Origin: Manihot esculenta
Taxonomy: Eukaryota > Streptophyta > Magnoliopsida > Malpighiales > Euphorbiaceae
Length of the DNA: 64,000 nt
Direction of reading: 5' to 3'
NCBI RefSeq assembly: GCF_001659605.2
Contig: NC_035177.2
Coordinates: 31,140,136-31,204,135, forward strand
The translations under genes were made by a program, and so were the position numbers. Positions 47,730 to 59,529 of the stretch are shown here, one piece after another. The notes beneath the pieces are model-generated. The model saw only the letters and a program-made list of their open reading frames with translations. It was not told the DNA's origin and did not search any database. Numbering within the stretch: the stretch's first letter is position 1; every line of letters begins with the position of its first letter.

Positions 47730-48854
47730 ATGCTTCGTTTCTTGTCCAAATTACTCACAAATCATAACTCCAAAACGGGTTGCACTCGATTTGTTCGAAC
47801 GCTTTCATCTTCAAGCTCAAAAGCTCACGATTTAACACTCCATTACCTCACCAACTCATGTGGGATGTCTCTACAAAGTGCTACTTCAGCTTGCAAGTTT
47901 GTTCGTATTCAGAGCGAAGATAAAGCGGATTTGGTTCTTCAACTGCTAAGAGCTAAAGGGTTTACTCTATCTCAAATTGCTTCCTTAATTTCAAACCGAC
48001 CATATATTATTTCATCCGATCCAGATAAAATCCTTAAACCCAAGCTCGAATACTTTGAGTCACTGGGTTTTGCAGCTCCCTCGCTTCCCAATATGCTATG
48101 TGCTGATGCAACGATTCTATCAACTAGTTTAAAGAATCGGATTTTGCCTAACATTGATTTTCTTAGGGGATTTCTTGAGACCGAGGATGATGTTCTCTGG
48201 ACCTTGAAGCGATGGTTCAGTGTCGTTAGGTACGATACTGAATTGATGATGTCTACGATATGCACTTTGTGTGCTTGTGGTGTGCCAGTACCCACTATTA
48301 GGAAGCTAGTACTATTGCACCCTAAACTACTAATTATTGGATTTTATTCTTATGAAGAAAAGATTCAAGAACTCAAGGGAATGGGGATTGAGCCGACGAG
48401 CAAGGTATTTCTGACTGCTTTCTTTTCTATGTGCGTCATGAGCAGAAGGAAGTGGGAAAGGAAAAAGAAATTCTTAATGAGCTTTGGTTGGTCTGAAAGA
48501 GATTTTCTTATGGCTTTTAGAGTACAGCCATTATTTGTGACTACATCTGAGCAGAAGATGAAGAAAGTAATGGAGTTCTATCTGACCAAAGCCGGTTTGC
48601 AGGTTTCAGATCTTGTTAGATCCCCACATCTTCTTAGGATTAGTTTGGAGGGAAATGCGATACCAAGATGCTCTGTTTTGGAAGTGCTAATGTCGAAGGG
48701 CTTGATTAAGAAGAAATTAAATGTTGTTGCGGCATTAAGGATGTCTAGAAAACCATTCGAAACCAAATATTTAACTTATTTCAAGGAGGACTGCCCTGAG
48801 TTGATCCAGGCATACCAAGCCAAGACATTTCAAGGATTTGGTATGAACATATGA
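47730..48854 (+). CDS. mTERF-family organellar protein, intact copy
   Basis: Single exon, 374 residues. It starts MLRFLSKLLTNHNSKTG with an Arg/Ser-rich targeting peptide, so import into mitochondria (or plastids) is expected. The mature part is a chain of mTERF helical repeats, seen as LTLHYLTNSCGMS, KADLVLQLLRAKGFTLSQIASLI, ILKPKLEYFESLG, LKNRILPNIDFLRG, GVPVPTIRKLVLLHPKLL, KIQELKGMGIEP, KKKFLMSFGWSERDFLMAFR, KKVMEFYLTKAGL, PRCSVLEVLMSKGL and YLTYFKEDCPELIQAYQ. Plant mTERF proteins bind organellar nucleic acid and affect transcription or splicing; the target is unknown. I start at the ATG at 47,730, since the frame upstream has no ATG. A near-identical broken copy lies 4.4 kb downstream. 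Confidence 0.92.
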   Translation: MLRFLSKLLTNHNSKTGCTRFVRTLSSSSSKAHDLTLHYLTNSCGMSLQSATSACKFVRIQSEDKADLVLQLLRAKGFTLSQIASLISNRPYIISSDPDKILKPKLEYFESLGFAAPSLPNMLCADATILSTSLKNRILPNIDFLRGFLETEDDVLWTLKRWFSVVRYDTELMMSTICTLCACGVPVPTIRKLVLLHPKLLIIGFYSYEEKIQELKGMGIEPTSKVFLTAFFSMCVMSRRKWERKKKFLMSFGWSERDFLMAFRVQPLFVTTSEQKMKKVMEFYLTKAGLQVSDLVRSPHLLRISLEGNAIPRCSVLEVLMSKGLIKKKLNVVAALRMSRKPFETKYLTYFKEDCPELIQAYQAKTFQGFGMNI

Positions 48855-49559
48855 TGGGTGATTTTATAAAGGAAGCTTTGGTCACAAGAGATGCAGAAGA
48901 AACAGCTGCTATGGTTTTGACAATATGCAGTTATGCATTGGTTGGACCCATAAAAGCATCTCATGCTTGGATCAGACTGATTGACCATGATAACTTCTTA
49001 AGCTTGTTCTAAAAAGTTAAGTGTTTTTTTGCTGACAAAGCTTAGGCAAAACTTATGCTGGCCTGTATTTGTAATGGTTGATCGTAGATTTTGTGTATGT
49101 ATCTATCTGAACAATCTTTTGATTCATTATAGATAGATTTAGAGTGCTCATGTTCATTTTATGCTAATCTTTTTAGTGGTCAACTAGTTTTCGCATCTTA
49201 GCATATTGGGAACATGAAGAATCTGAAGTCTACTGAGAAAACTTTTGGCTCAACTAGGCTTTACAAGTTGTTTGTCCTTTGTTGTTCATTTCAATTTGAG
49301 AGAATGTTGTTCTAGGCATCCGTATTTAATATGTTTACATTGCTTTTGCTTTTCTTTGTGATGTAAATTTTCTCTTCAACTAAGTTGATGCACAAAAGAT
49401 CTGCTTAAGCAAAAGAAACAAATACACTGCATTGACTTCAATTTTATTGAAGCTTACTAAGTACCTATATAATTTACTCCACTCAGTTTTATATGTAGGT
49501 AGCATGTCCTACATATAAAAGACCTAGGCAAACCTTTCTTCTAGCAAAAGCTAGCTTTT

Positions 49560-49745
49560 GTATTTTATTGCCTTGGTCCATTTTCTTAATATGGTGTTAG
49601 AGCCAACACCTTTCTTGATGTCGTTGGATTCTTGCAAACGTCCAGTCATGTAACTTTGGGTGTGAGGAGGTTGTATTAGTTTCCTGCATTGGTTAGGCAT
49701 GGGGGTAATGTGCTCTTTATAAAGACTTAGCAATCCTCCCCTTTT
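49560..49745 (+). repeat. LTR relic with PBS-like motif (copy A)
   Basis: ATGGTGTTAGAGCCAA resembles the TGGTATCAGAGCC primer-binding site (initiator tRNA-Met) of Ty1/copia elements. A TTTATAAAGACTTAG box follows. The same block is in copy B (53,905-54,255), so it was there before the duplication. Copy B has about 170 bp extra inside it. Confidence 0.4.
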
Positions 49746-51205
49746 GAGCTAATGATCGGGGTTGAGTTAGGTCTACATCCATTTCTTATCACTACTATTA
49801 TATGGCTCCTAATGTCATTAGTTTCACTCCCATGGGTGATAATTCAGCTGTTTTATCTGATTAATGAACTGCAACATATTAAGATGTTCATTTAAATGCA
49901 GGTTTCATATCATGGAAGAAAATTTTTGGAGCACATTAATTGCTGATCCTTTGATCAGAGGTAGAACTGCTTAATATGATTTTGTAACTCTGCAAAGCGT
50001 AGACAACTTATTTGTTTATTTATTTTTGGTTGAGCCAAGGATATTGTTTACAGAACTCTAGTATCTACATGCCAGATTGAAGTTCTTTGATCGCCCTCTG
50101 TCTATGAATTGTTTTGTTCATTTGTTTTTTGGGAGTGGGAAACAGGAAATGAGTTGCTATTGTATGATATGGTGCTGGGTTTTCTGTGAGCAGGGAAGAC
50201 TGGGAGAAGAAACTTAGTTGCAGAGAACCATGCATTTGCAACCTTGTTAGTAATACTAGTTTGCTGCTTGAAAATTTTTTTCCCTGCCCTTTTTCTTATT
50301 ATTGTTTGTTTTGTGATCTGCTCCCGCCTCCTCTGTCATATAGCTGATGGTTCTTTGCTTTTAGGAGAATTTTATGAAGTTCCACAAAGCTAATGACATG
50401 GTTGCATAGTCCATTGAGTGATACTGTCCCTGATATCACCAGAACAAAATGATTGCTAATATGGTTTATGCTTGGAAGAGTTTTATCTGCAAATTTTGGT
50501 TTGATTTATGTAATTATTTATTTTGTAAACTATATCATGATTGAATTCATCTGTCTGGTAAACTGATTTGGAATCTTAATAAACCTTTTGATATCTTTTA
50601 AGTTGATTTGGTGAACTATCCTTTGTATGCTAAAGCTTTTAGTGGAGAACGCTCTTGTGCCCATGAAGCATATGTCAAATCTGCAATATTTGAAGTGGTT
50701 TCATATTCTTAAGTAAAAAATGGACTGTAGTATCATATGCTAGGAATAGGCATTCAATTTGCTTTAGCCTATTTGAAAATCAAACTAAATTAAATTAATT
50801 TAGTATAATTTAGTTCATCAATTTTTTTTTTCAACTAAAACATATCTTGGGTGCCTTAAACGCTCATGTATCATTACTGTAAAAAGCTTAAAAATATATG
50901 TACCGATTTGACATGATTGCATCGCGATACCTAAAGATTATCAAGTAGGTGGATCAGTATTTTAATATAGATATGTATATATAGGGTTTAATGGATTTTA
51001 ATTTTGATTTTCATATAACATTAAATGAATGGAATTAAATTAATAAAAAATGTTAAAATCTTAAACTAAAATCAATTAATTTAACTAAAACAATAGAATA
51101 AAGAATATTGAAATCTGTTAATTTAGTTAGTTTTTATTTTATTAACCGAATAATGTTTTCCATGGGATAAAATTTTAAGAGAAATTTCAGTAATTATACA
51201 TAATT

Positions 51206-51595
51206 GGCTCCAATGGAATTTTGAATCTTAGACCTTTAAGGTGTAGAGACGATTCCACAATATATGGAACAGGTTAGATTTTAATTCAAGCCCATTCCCT
51301 CTAATTGAGCTTTCATGGATGCTACCGGCCACTTTGCGCGGTAGTACCACCACCCTCCCTTTTTTTTTCAATTAATGTTTTTTTCTTATATAATTGACTC
51401 CAGTTGAGTTTTAAACTTAAAGAAATCTGAAATGTAGAAACTGACTCTAATGTCAGTACAATTTAGCATATTGATGGAAGAGGTTAGCTCATTCTCTCTA
51501 ATAGACCTCTCATTCCTTGTACTTGGAGTGGACGGGATGCTACCTGCCACTTTGGCTGGTAGGTACCGCCATCTTCCCACTTTTTGTTAACTTTT
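51206..51595. repeat. Diverged tandem pair of ~190-bp units
   Basis: Two units share the order AATTGRCTCCARTKGARTTT, GTAGARAC, GGAASAGGTTAG, ATTCYCTCTAAT, GGATGCTACC and GCCACTTTG. They start near 51,206 and 51,390. They lie between the two mTERF duplication units and may be part of the junction. Origin is unknown. Confidence 0.6.
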
Positions 51596-52106
51596 TTTTT
51601 TCTTGATTTTCTTTGTTATTTTAGCTTTGTTTTTATTTTTGAAATTATTCACAAATCTTGTAATGTTTTATTAGTTGCTTTTTTCAATTAATTTAATATT
51701 ATTTGAATTTATTTAATTTTTTAATGATTATTTATAGATAATTTTGCGAAGTTTGATGTTTTTTTTACCATGCAATTGGAGATTTTTTTTTTTTAAGAAA
51801 ACAAAACATCATATACGAAACGTATCGGGCATTCAGTTTGGATTTGAAGCTCAAACTGATGGAGAAATTATCCAATAGCCGATTCAAAAGGGTCTAGTCC
51901 TCGCCGAGCTCCTCCCTTCGCTTCAAAGTTCAAACACTCTCTTTGAGTGTGACTGTGACTGGGAGCGAGCCGAGAGGACCGACGCCGGCTCTTTCGTGCC
52001 GTTTTTCCGATAGAGTTTACGTTTCTAATTGCAAAGCTCGCTATTTTCGACTTCTTATATCCTGTAAGTTTCAATTGCTTGAACCCCTCCTTTCGATTTC
52101 CAGCAA

Positions 52107-53249
52107 ATGTCTCGTTTCTTATCCAAATTACTCATAAATCATCCAATCATCAAATCCAAAGTGTGTTACCCTCGTTATATTCAACCGTCTTCATCTCTAA
52201 ACTCAGCCTTAAGCTCAAATGACCGCCACCATTTAACGCTCAATTACCTCACCAACTCATGTGGGATCTCTCCGCAAACGGCTACTTCAATCTGCAAGCG
52301 AGTTCGTATTGAGAGCACAGATAAAGCGGATTTGGTTCTTCAACTGCTAAGAGCTAAAGGATTTACTCAATCTCAAATTGTTACCTTAATGTCAAGCCAC
52401 CCACAACTTATTATAACCAATCCCGATAAAATCCTTAAACCCAAGTTTGAATATTTTGAGTCAATGGGTCTTTTAGGTCCATGGCTGCCGACTGCCATAT
52501 GTGCAGACGGTAACGTTCTAGCTTGCAGTTTAAAGAATCGGATTTTGCCAAATGTTGATTTCCTTCAGGGTTTGCTTGAGACCGAGGAGAATGTTACCTT
52601 GGCTTTGAAGCGATGCTTCAGTGTGGTTCGGTACCGTACTGAATTTATGATGTCTACGATATGCACTTTGTGTGCTTGTGGTGTGCCAGTACCTACTATT
52701 AGGAAGCTAGCATTATGGCATCCTAAACTACTAATATTTGGACTTTATTCTTATGAAGTAAAGATTCAAGAACTCAAGGGAATGGGGCTTGAGCCAATGA
52801 GCAAGGTCTTTCTATATGCTTTCTTTTCAATGTGCGCCATGAGCAGAAGGAAGTGGGAAAGTAAAAAGAAATCTTTGATGAGCTTTGGCTGGTCAGAAAG
52901 AGATATTCTTATGGCATTCAGAGCACAAGCATTGTTCATGACTACCTCTGAGCAGAAGATGAAGAAAGTAATGGAGTTCTATCTGACCAAAGCTGGTTTG
53001 CAGATTTCAGATCTTGTTAGATGCCCACATCTTCTTAGGATTAGTTTGGAGGGAACTGCAATACCAAGATGCTCTGTTTTGGATGTGCTAATGTCAAAGG
53101 GCCTGATTAAGAAATTAAATGTTGTTTGAGCATTAAGGATATCTAAAAAACAATTTGAAACCAAATATTTAACTTGTTTCGAGGACTACCCTGAATTGAT
53201 CCAGGCATACCAGGCTAAGACATTTCAAGGATTTGGTATGAAAATATGA
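52107..53249 (+). pseudogene. mTERF-family protein, second copy with premature stop
   Basis: Tandem paralogue of the intact mTERF gene. The frame opens at ATG 52,107 (MSRFLSKLLINHPIIKS) and keeps every mTERF repeat block up to MSKGLIKKLNVV, then meets TGA at 53,127-53,129. There the intact copy has an Ala codon (GCG). After the TGA the same frame continues for 39 codons to a second stop at 53,247-53,249, ending YQAKTFQGFGMKI as in the intact copy (which ends FGMNI). The truncated form would have 340 residues and lose only the last helix, so it could still be expressed. There are no other frame breaks, which suggests that the stop is recent or tolerated. Confidence 0.85.
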
Positions 53250-55436
53250 TGGGTGATTTTATAAAGGAAGCTTTGCTCACAAGAGATGCAGATGCAACAG
53301 CTGCTATGATTTTGCTATATGGCAGATAGGCTTTGGTTGACACATTAAAGCATCTAAGTTACCATGTCAAATACATGCTTAGACCAGACTGATTGACCAT
53401 GTTAACTTCTTAAGCTTGTTCTAACCAGTAAGTGTTTTTTGCTGACAAAATTTAGGCAAAACTTATATGGGCCTGTGTTTGTAATGGTTGATCATAGACT
53501 TTGTGTATGAATCTGAACGATCTTTTGATTCATTATAAATTGATTTAGAGTGCTCAAGTTCATATTATGCTGATATTTTTACTGGTGAACTAGTTTTCTC
53601 ATCTTAGCATCTTGGGAACATGAAGGATCTGAAATCTAATTTTGGGACTTTTGGCTGAACCAGGCTTGGCAAGTTGTTAGTCCTTTATTGTTCATTTTAA
53701 TTTAAGAAAATGTCGTTTCTAGGCATCCGTATTTAATATGGTTACTTTGGTTTTGCTTTTTCTTTGTGAAGTAAAAACTTTCTCTACAAGTAAGTTGATG
53801 CACAAAAGATCTACTTAAGCGAAAGAAACAAATTCATTGCACTGGCTTCAATTTTATTGAAGCTTACTAAGTACCTATGTAATTATTCCTCTCTGTTTTG
53901 TATGTTATTGCCTAGGTCCATTTTCTTTATATGGTATTAGAGCCAACTCCTATCTTGATGTTGGTGGCTGCTTGCAATTTGCAAATGTCCGGTCAAGCAA
54001 CTTTCGTACTCCAAAGATCCAGTCCTAGACATGAGGGAGTGTGTTTCTCACATCAGCCAAGTATAGAACAAATACTATCCTCCTCCTTCAAGGTGCATTT
54101 TGAAGTGGATTAGGCTTGAATAAACATGTTATTTAGGCCTCCTAACCAATGTTTGGCCTCACACTCCAGGTGTTAGCTTTGGGTGTGAGGAGCTTGTATT
54201 AGTATCCCACACTGATTAGGCATGGGGATAATGTGCTCTTTATAAAGACTTAGACCTCCCCTTTTGGTTGTGTCTAGGTTCATTTTCTGATCAGTACCTA
54301 TGATATGGCTCCTAAATGTCATTTGTTTCACTCCCATGGCTGATCATTCAGCTGTTTTATCTGATTAATGAACTGCAATATATAAAGTTTAAGATGTTTA
54401 TTTAAATGCAGGTTTCATATGGGAGAAAATTTTTGTACCACATTAATTGCTGATCCTCAAATCAGAGGTAGAAGTACTTAATATGATTTAGTAACTCTGC
54501 AAAGCATAGACACCTTATTCATTTATTTATTTTTATTGAGCCAAGGATATCGTTTACAGAACTCTCCTATCTATATGCCAGATTGAAGTTCTTTGATCTC
54601 CCTCTATCTGTGAATTGGTTTGCTCCTTTGTTTTTTGGGAGTGGGAAACAGAAAATGAGTTGCTATCGTGTGATATGTTGCTGGATTTTCTGTGAACAGA
54701 GAAGACTGGAAGAAGAAACTTAGTTGCAGAGAACCATGCATGTGCAGCCTCGTTAGTAATACTGGTTTGCTGCTTGGAATTTTTGCCCTGCCCTTTTGCT
54801 TATTATTGTTTGTTTTGTAGTCTGCTCCTGCCACCTCTGTTGAATAGCTGATAGGGAAAATTCTCAGATGGGCCTGGTCCACCATGTACCTAGAAGACAT
54901 TGAAGTGGTTTCATCTGTTTTTCTATGGAGGAACCCCTTGTCTGTGCATTGGTTCATGATGAACTGGGTCCAAGCAAGTATTTCCCAAGCTGATAGTTCC
55001 TTGCCTTTAAGAGAATTTTATGAAGTTCCACAAAGCTAATGACCTGGATGCATTGCCCGTTGAGTGATATTGTCCCTGATATAACCAAATAAAATGATTG
55101 TTCTGGTTTATGCTTGGAAGAGTTTTTATCTGCAAAGTTTGGTTTAATTTATTTTGTAAACTGAATCATAATCGAATTCATCTATATGGTAAACTAATTT
55201 AGAATATCAATGAACTATTTGATTTCTTTTGAATTGATTTGGTGAACAATCCTTTTTATGCTAAATTTTTTTGTGGTGAACTAGGCTCTTGTGCCCATGA
55301 AGCATATATCAAATATGCAATATTAAAAAAATGGACTGCTGTATCATACGTGGAGTGGGCATTCAATTTGCTTCAATATATTTGAAAACCAAACTACATC
55401 AAATTAATTTGGTATAATTTCGTTCATCAATTTTTT

Positions 55437-55660
55437 AAGGAAAATTTACTATCAAGTCCCTATAGTAAGATAAAATTCACTAGTTGATATTTCTGTTTTG
55501 AAAAATGCATTAAAACATTCTTGACACTTTAAAAGGTTTATTAATCAATTCATACTAATTAGTACTTTTTAAAATATCAGAGATGTTTTAGTATATTTTT
55601 CAAAATAAAGAAATCAATTAATGAATTTTACTATACAATAAAGATTAAGTAGTATTTTTT
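55437..55660. mobile_element. Foldback MITE, ~225 bp
   Basis: The left end (from about 55,441) and the reverse complement of the right end (to about 55,657) match over roughly 90 bp. Shared stretches are TATAGTAA-GATAAAATTCA, TTGATATTTCT, TTTTGAAAAATRCATTAAAAC and a TTTTAAAAGG end. Only about 20-40 bp lie between the arms, so it would fold into a long hairpin. The paralogous position in copy A (about 50,820) lacks it. It has no ORF. Confidence 0.7.
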
Positions 55661-55715
55661 TTAACTAAAAAGTATTTCTTGAAATGTTCTAAAACACTCA
55701 CGGTGTCATTAATAA

Positions 55716-56081
55716 TGTAGATCAATATTAAAATATATTAAATATGTGTCTTGATAATCCAGATCACATCTATTCTTTAAATGTTTTATAAATAATATTA
55801 GAATATTATTCTTATCTAATAGGATTTTATATCCTATCTGATTTAGAATTTCATATTCTATTTTATTTAAGATTTCATATTATATTCAAACTGTATTTAA
55901 CACATTATATAAAGACTCACAACTTTCAAAATCGAGTACACTATTCTTTTCATCAATAAATTCTATAATTTATTTATCACGTATACTGACTTAAATATCA
56001 AAAAAGTTGTCAAAGCAACTCATTCAATGTTTTTTTTTTATTTTGCAGGTCGATACTCGAAGAGTTATGATGTGAACATCA
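55716..56081 (+). repeat. 5' LTR of the non-autonomous element
   Basis: About 366 bp. It shares with the 3' LTR the blocks AATATTAAAATATATTAAAT, TAGGATTTTAT, TCTATTTTATTTAAGATTT, ATTATATAA and TTATTTTGYAG. The two LTRs are clearly diverged, so the insertion is not recent in absolute terms. Confidence 0.75.
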
Positions 56082-56756
56082 TTGTGGCCGAATGTGAAAA
56101 TCCATATAAAAAGTTATATATCTCCCTTATACTTTATTATTATTATTATTTTTAAAGAAATTTAGACTCTTGCAACGAACATTTTTCATCACTAAAGGGC
56201 TATGTTCCATCGTAAAAAGCTTATGTGACATATTTGCAATGAAATTAATCATGTGTTTGATACTCTTATTGCAAATTTTTTGCTACCGAATTTGTATTTT
56301 TGTGATGATATTGCTAAGTCAACAACGAAATTTTACCGTCGCTAAATGACATGCATTGTTGTTTTTGAGTATCCTCAAACCCTCGTTAAGCATGAAGTTT
56401 ATAAGATTTAATATCGTGTTAAAGGCTTAAAAAATCCCTTTTATTTTTAAAATTAAAAAAAAAAAGTTACAAATTATCTTATTGCAATATGGTAATCTCA
56501 TATATTTTGCTTAACAACCAGTGATAAGCAATAATTACTTTTCACTTTAATATTTTGACTCTGCATTAACTTTAGGACCACATGGCATTATACGTCATCT
56601 TATGCAAATTCAATTTTTATGATTTTATATATGGTACAAGAATTATTTAGCAAATAAGGTTTAACATATTATATCATCTATAAAAGAAGTACAACTCTAA
56701 AGTGATATTACACTTTATATATCAAAAGACTCTTCATCAAATTCAAGTGATCTATT

Positions 56757-57114
56757 GGCTCCCCTAGGCGATATAAGAGCGACCCTTCAGGCAACCAATT
56801 GTCCATTTAAGCGACGTAAGAGCACCTCTAGACAACGTAAAAATACATTTTTAGGCAATCAATTGCCCACTTAGATGACGTAAGAGCACTTTTAGGTGTC
56901 GTAAGAGCGCTCTTAGGCGCCGTAAGAGTGCCTTTTCAGACTACCAATTATCCATTCAAGTGAAGTTAGAGCGCTCCTAGGCGACGTAAGAGAGCCCCTA
57001 AACAACGTAAAAGCACATTTGTAGGCAATTAATTGCCTACTTAGGCAACGTAAGAGCGCCCATTGGCGACATAATAACACCCTTACAGGCAATCAATTGC
57101 CCACTTAAGCGATT
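56757..57114. repeat. Periodic ~20-bp repeat array (GGCGACGTAAGAGCGCCC)
   Basis: The core of the LTR element contains about a dozen degenerate units of the form TAGGCGACGTAAGAGCGCCC. They alternate with a longer spacer unit containing GGCAATCAATTGCCCACTTA, whose GGCAAT/ATTGCC arms can pair. Units vary by a few bases. GC content is well above the surroundings. Confidence 0.8.
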
Positions 57115-57498
57115 TGCATGCCCTCACTAACAATTGATACCCATGCAGCTTCTCATGATGGCAATATAATACCAAAACTCATCAATGTCAAACCACCAAA
57201 GCAGATAGGAACATAAGTGAGGTAATATTTATTCAATCATACAAGTTCATCTATTGAAACACTTATATTTTAGTTACATATTGATAACTTTAGTAATCTC
57301 ATTTGAATTAAAGTGCACCCATAAAATATCATTACCATAAAATAAGTAGCAAAGAAACTAAGGTCTCAAAGATCAAAACACAAGGCGATAAATTCGTCAA
57401 GAGAAATCAAAGCAATCACTAAATTTCTGTAAGGCGATAAGTTCGTCAAAAGGAATAATCTAGTATCGAACTTAAAGATTCAACTACTGCAGGGGAAC

Positions 57499-57898
57499 TG
57501 TTGATAGATTAATATTAAAATATATTAAATATGTATCTTAATAATCTAAATCACGTCAACTATTCAAATACCCTCTAACTCTTAATAAAATGTTATAATC
57601 CTAATAACAATATCATAATATTATCCTTAACTCATAGGATTTTATAATTTATCTTATTTAGACTCTATATTCTATTTTATTTAAGATTTTAAATCATATC
57701 CAAATTGTATCTAAAATATTATATAAGAAGTTCACAACTTCCATAATTAGATATATTATTCCCTCCATCAGTAAATTTTATAATTTACTCATTATATATA
57801 TTAACTTAAACATTAAAGAGATTGCTAAAACAATCCACCTGATATTCTCTCTTATTTTGTAGTTCTATACTCAAAAAATTATACTGTGAACAACATCA
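57499..57898 (+). repeat. 3' LTR of the non-autonomous element
   Basis: About 400 bp, preceded by a polypurine tract. It begins TGTTGATAGATTAAT and ends GAACAACATCA. Confidence 0.75.
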
Positions 57899-58030
57899 AT
57901 TAATAATATTAATCAAAACTCTAAAAAGCCTAAAAATATACATTGGCAGTTGAGATGTGATACGATTGCATTGCGATACCTAAGGACAATTTAATAGATC
58001 AAGTGGATTATAGTATTTTACCTAGTGGTA

Positions 58031-59529
58031 AGCATTCAGTTAATCGAATCGAATTGAAATTTTAACTAACTGAAATTTAAAGACTTTTAAAATATTAATC
58101 AAATCAAATAAAAATTAAAATAAAATTAAATATAACTAAAATATTCAGTCGATTATTGATTATTACTGAATTAATCAAAATAAAAAATTATTAATTAATT
58201 AAATATATAAATAAAAATATATAATTATAATTTTTTATTTATAAAAATAATAATTATAACTAAAATAATAATTATAATAATAATAAAATTATAAAAATAA
58301 CCATTATAAATAATATTTTATTATTAAAACAACAATTAAATATATTAGTTAATACAAATTCAGTTAGTTCGATTATTAAATTAAAAATAATTGAATAAAA
58401 AATTGAAAAATTAATTTTTTTAAAAATTATTAACCGATAACCAGAATTTAGGTCTACTAAAATAATTAAATTTCATTGATTCAATTTGATTATTTATTTA
58501 TAGCCGAGTAATGCACATTTCTACTTTTACGTCACGTATGCATTTATTTTTATTTTTAACAAAATTATTTGTAAGTCTTCTATTTTTTTTTATATATATA
58601 TATATATGAAGTTTTCTTACTTTATTTCGGAGGTCTATTTCCTCTATGTCTAGGATGAAATGTTGGTTTTGTTTCGTTAGATCTAGATATGAAAATTTTA
58701 AATATTTGTTTAACCAAATTTAAATATTTATGTTAATTTATATTTATATTTTAAATTTTTATTAATAAAATTAAACTTTTAAGTACTAAATTGAAATTGA
58801 AAAAGTTAATAATTTAGTTTAACTAATAAAATACACGGTAAGTAAAATTTTATTTTAACAATGTCATTTTTTTATCATTTTATCATTTATTATTTTTATA
58901 TACTTTTATAGATATATCACAGGTTAATGAAATTTAAAATATATAAAAAAATAATTTATAGTCTAAAATATAAAATATTTATTTTATTTAGTATTATTAA
59001 TATAAAGTAAAGTTTTTTAAATTTGAATAATATGCACGTAATTTAAATAGTATTAAGTATATTAATCATAAATATTTAATGAAGTACTGTTTTTTAAAAT
59101 ACTTAATAAAATATTTTAATATATGAGGCTTATATATAATATTTTATGTATATAGATTCATTTGTTATAAATATTTATTATATATAATGCATTTATTATT
59201 ATATATGATAAATGTTACTTTTTTATGTAAAATTTAATTTAAAGGACTATATATTTATTAATAAAAAAAATTAGTGACTGTTATATTTTATCATTAAAAT
59301 TTAACTTAATTCTATTAGCTATAATTATTAAAAATTAAAAATATTTAATTTTATTATTTAAAATTTAAAATTCTAGATATAATCGTAAATTAACATGAAT
59401 ATTTAGAATTTTTTTTTCACTAAATCTTATTTTAATAGAATTTTCTATAAGACTAGCTAATTCTATTGTATTATGATATAATGTTAAGCCACAGGAGAGT
59501 AATTTTTGTCATCTTAGAATTATTCATAT
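58031..59529. other. AT-rich spacer before the Tat retrotransposon
   Basis: A very AT-rich stretch with a short (TA)n run near 58,592-58,606. No gene or clear repeat. Confidence 0.65.

Larger units (their letters stand above)
47637..51000 (+). repeat. Tandem segmental duplication, copy A (mTERF unit)
   Basis: This segment and 52,013-58,030 align by eye from the mTERF 5' leader through the coding region and over 2 kb of 3' flank. Shared landmarks include AAGTTGATGCACAAAAGATC (49,384 and 53,801), the block around 49,600/53,940, GAGTTGCTAT (50,151 and 54,657) and ATTGCATCGCGATACCTAA (50,927, versus ATTGCATTGCGATACCTAA at 57,970). Copy A lacks the two insertions found in copy B, so it gives the empty sites. 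Confidence 0.8.
55716..57898 (+). mobile_element. Non-autonomous LTR element without coding capacity, 2.18 kb
   Basis: Two direct repeats, 55716-56081 and 57499-57898, enclose a 1.42-kb core. Both LTRs begin TGTWGAT and end CATCA. A purine-rich GCAGGGGAAC lies directly before the second LTR (polypurine tract), giving plus orientation. ATTAATAA is found immediately outside both ends (55708-55715 and 57899-57906). The core has no gag or pol reading frame and is partly made of a short-period repeat (56,757-57,114). The element sits inside copy B of the mTERF duplication and is absent from copy A. It must be mobilised by proteins of another element. Confidence 0.75.
52013..58030 (+). repeat. Tandem segmental duplication, copy B (mTERF unit with insertions)
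   Basis: Second copy of the unit at 47,637-51,000. It is longer because it has gained a MITE (about 55,437-55,660), a 2.2-kb LTR element (55,716-57,898) and about 170 bp within the LTR relic near 54,010-54,180. Sequence similarity resumes on the far side of the LTR element (about 57,915-58,020), which shows that the insertion came after the duplication. Confidence 0.8.

Noticed and set aside
52107..53129. Calling the second mTERF copy a normal intact gene of 340 residues
   Set aside because: The frame after the TGA matches the intact copy to its last residues, so the stop is an interruption and not the native end.
56757..57114. Possible CRISPR-like array
   Set aside because: Units are degenerate with no constant spacers, and they lie within a plant LTR element; it is a minisatellite.
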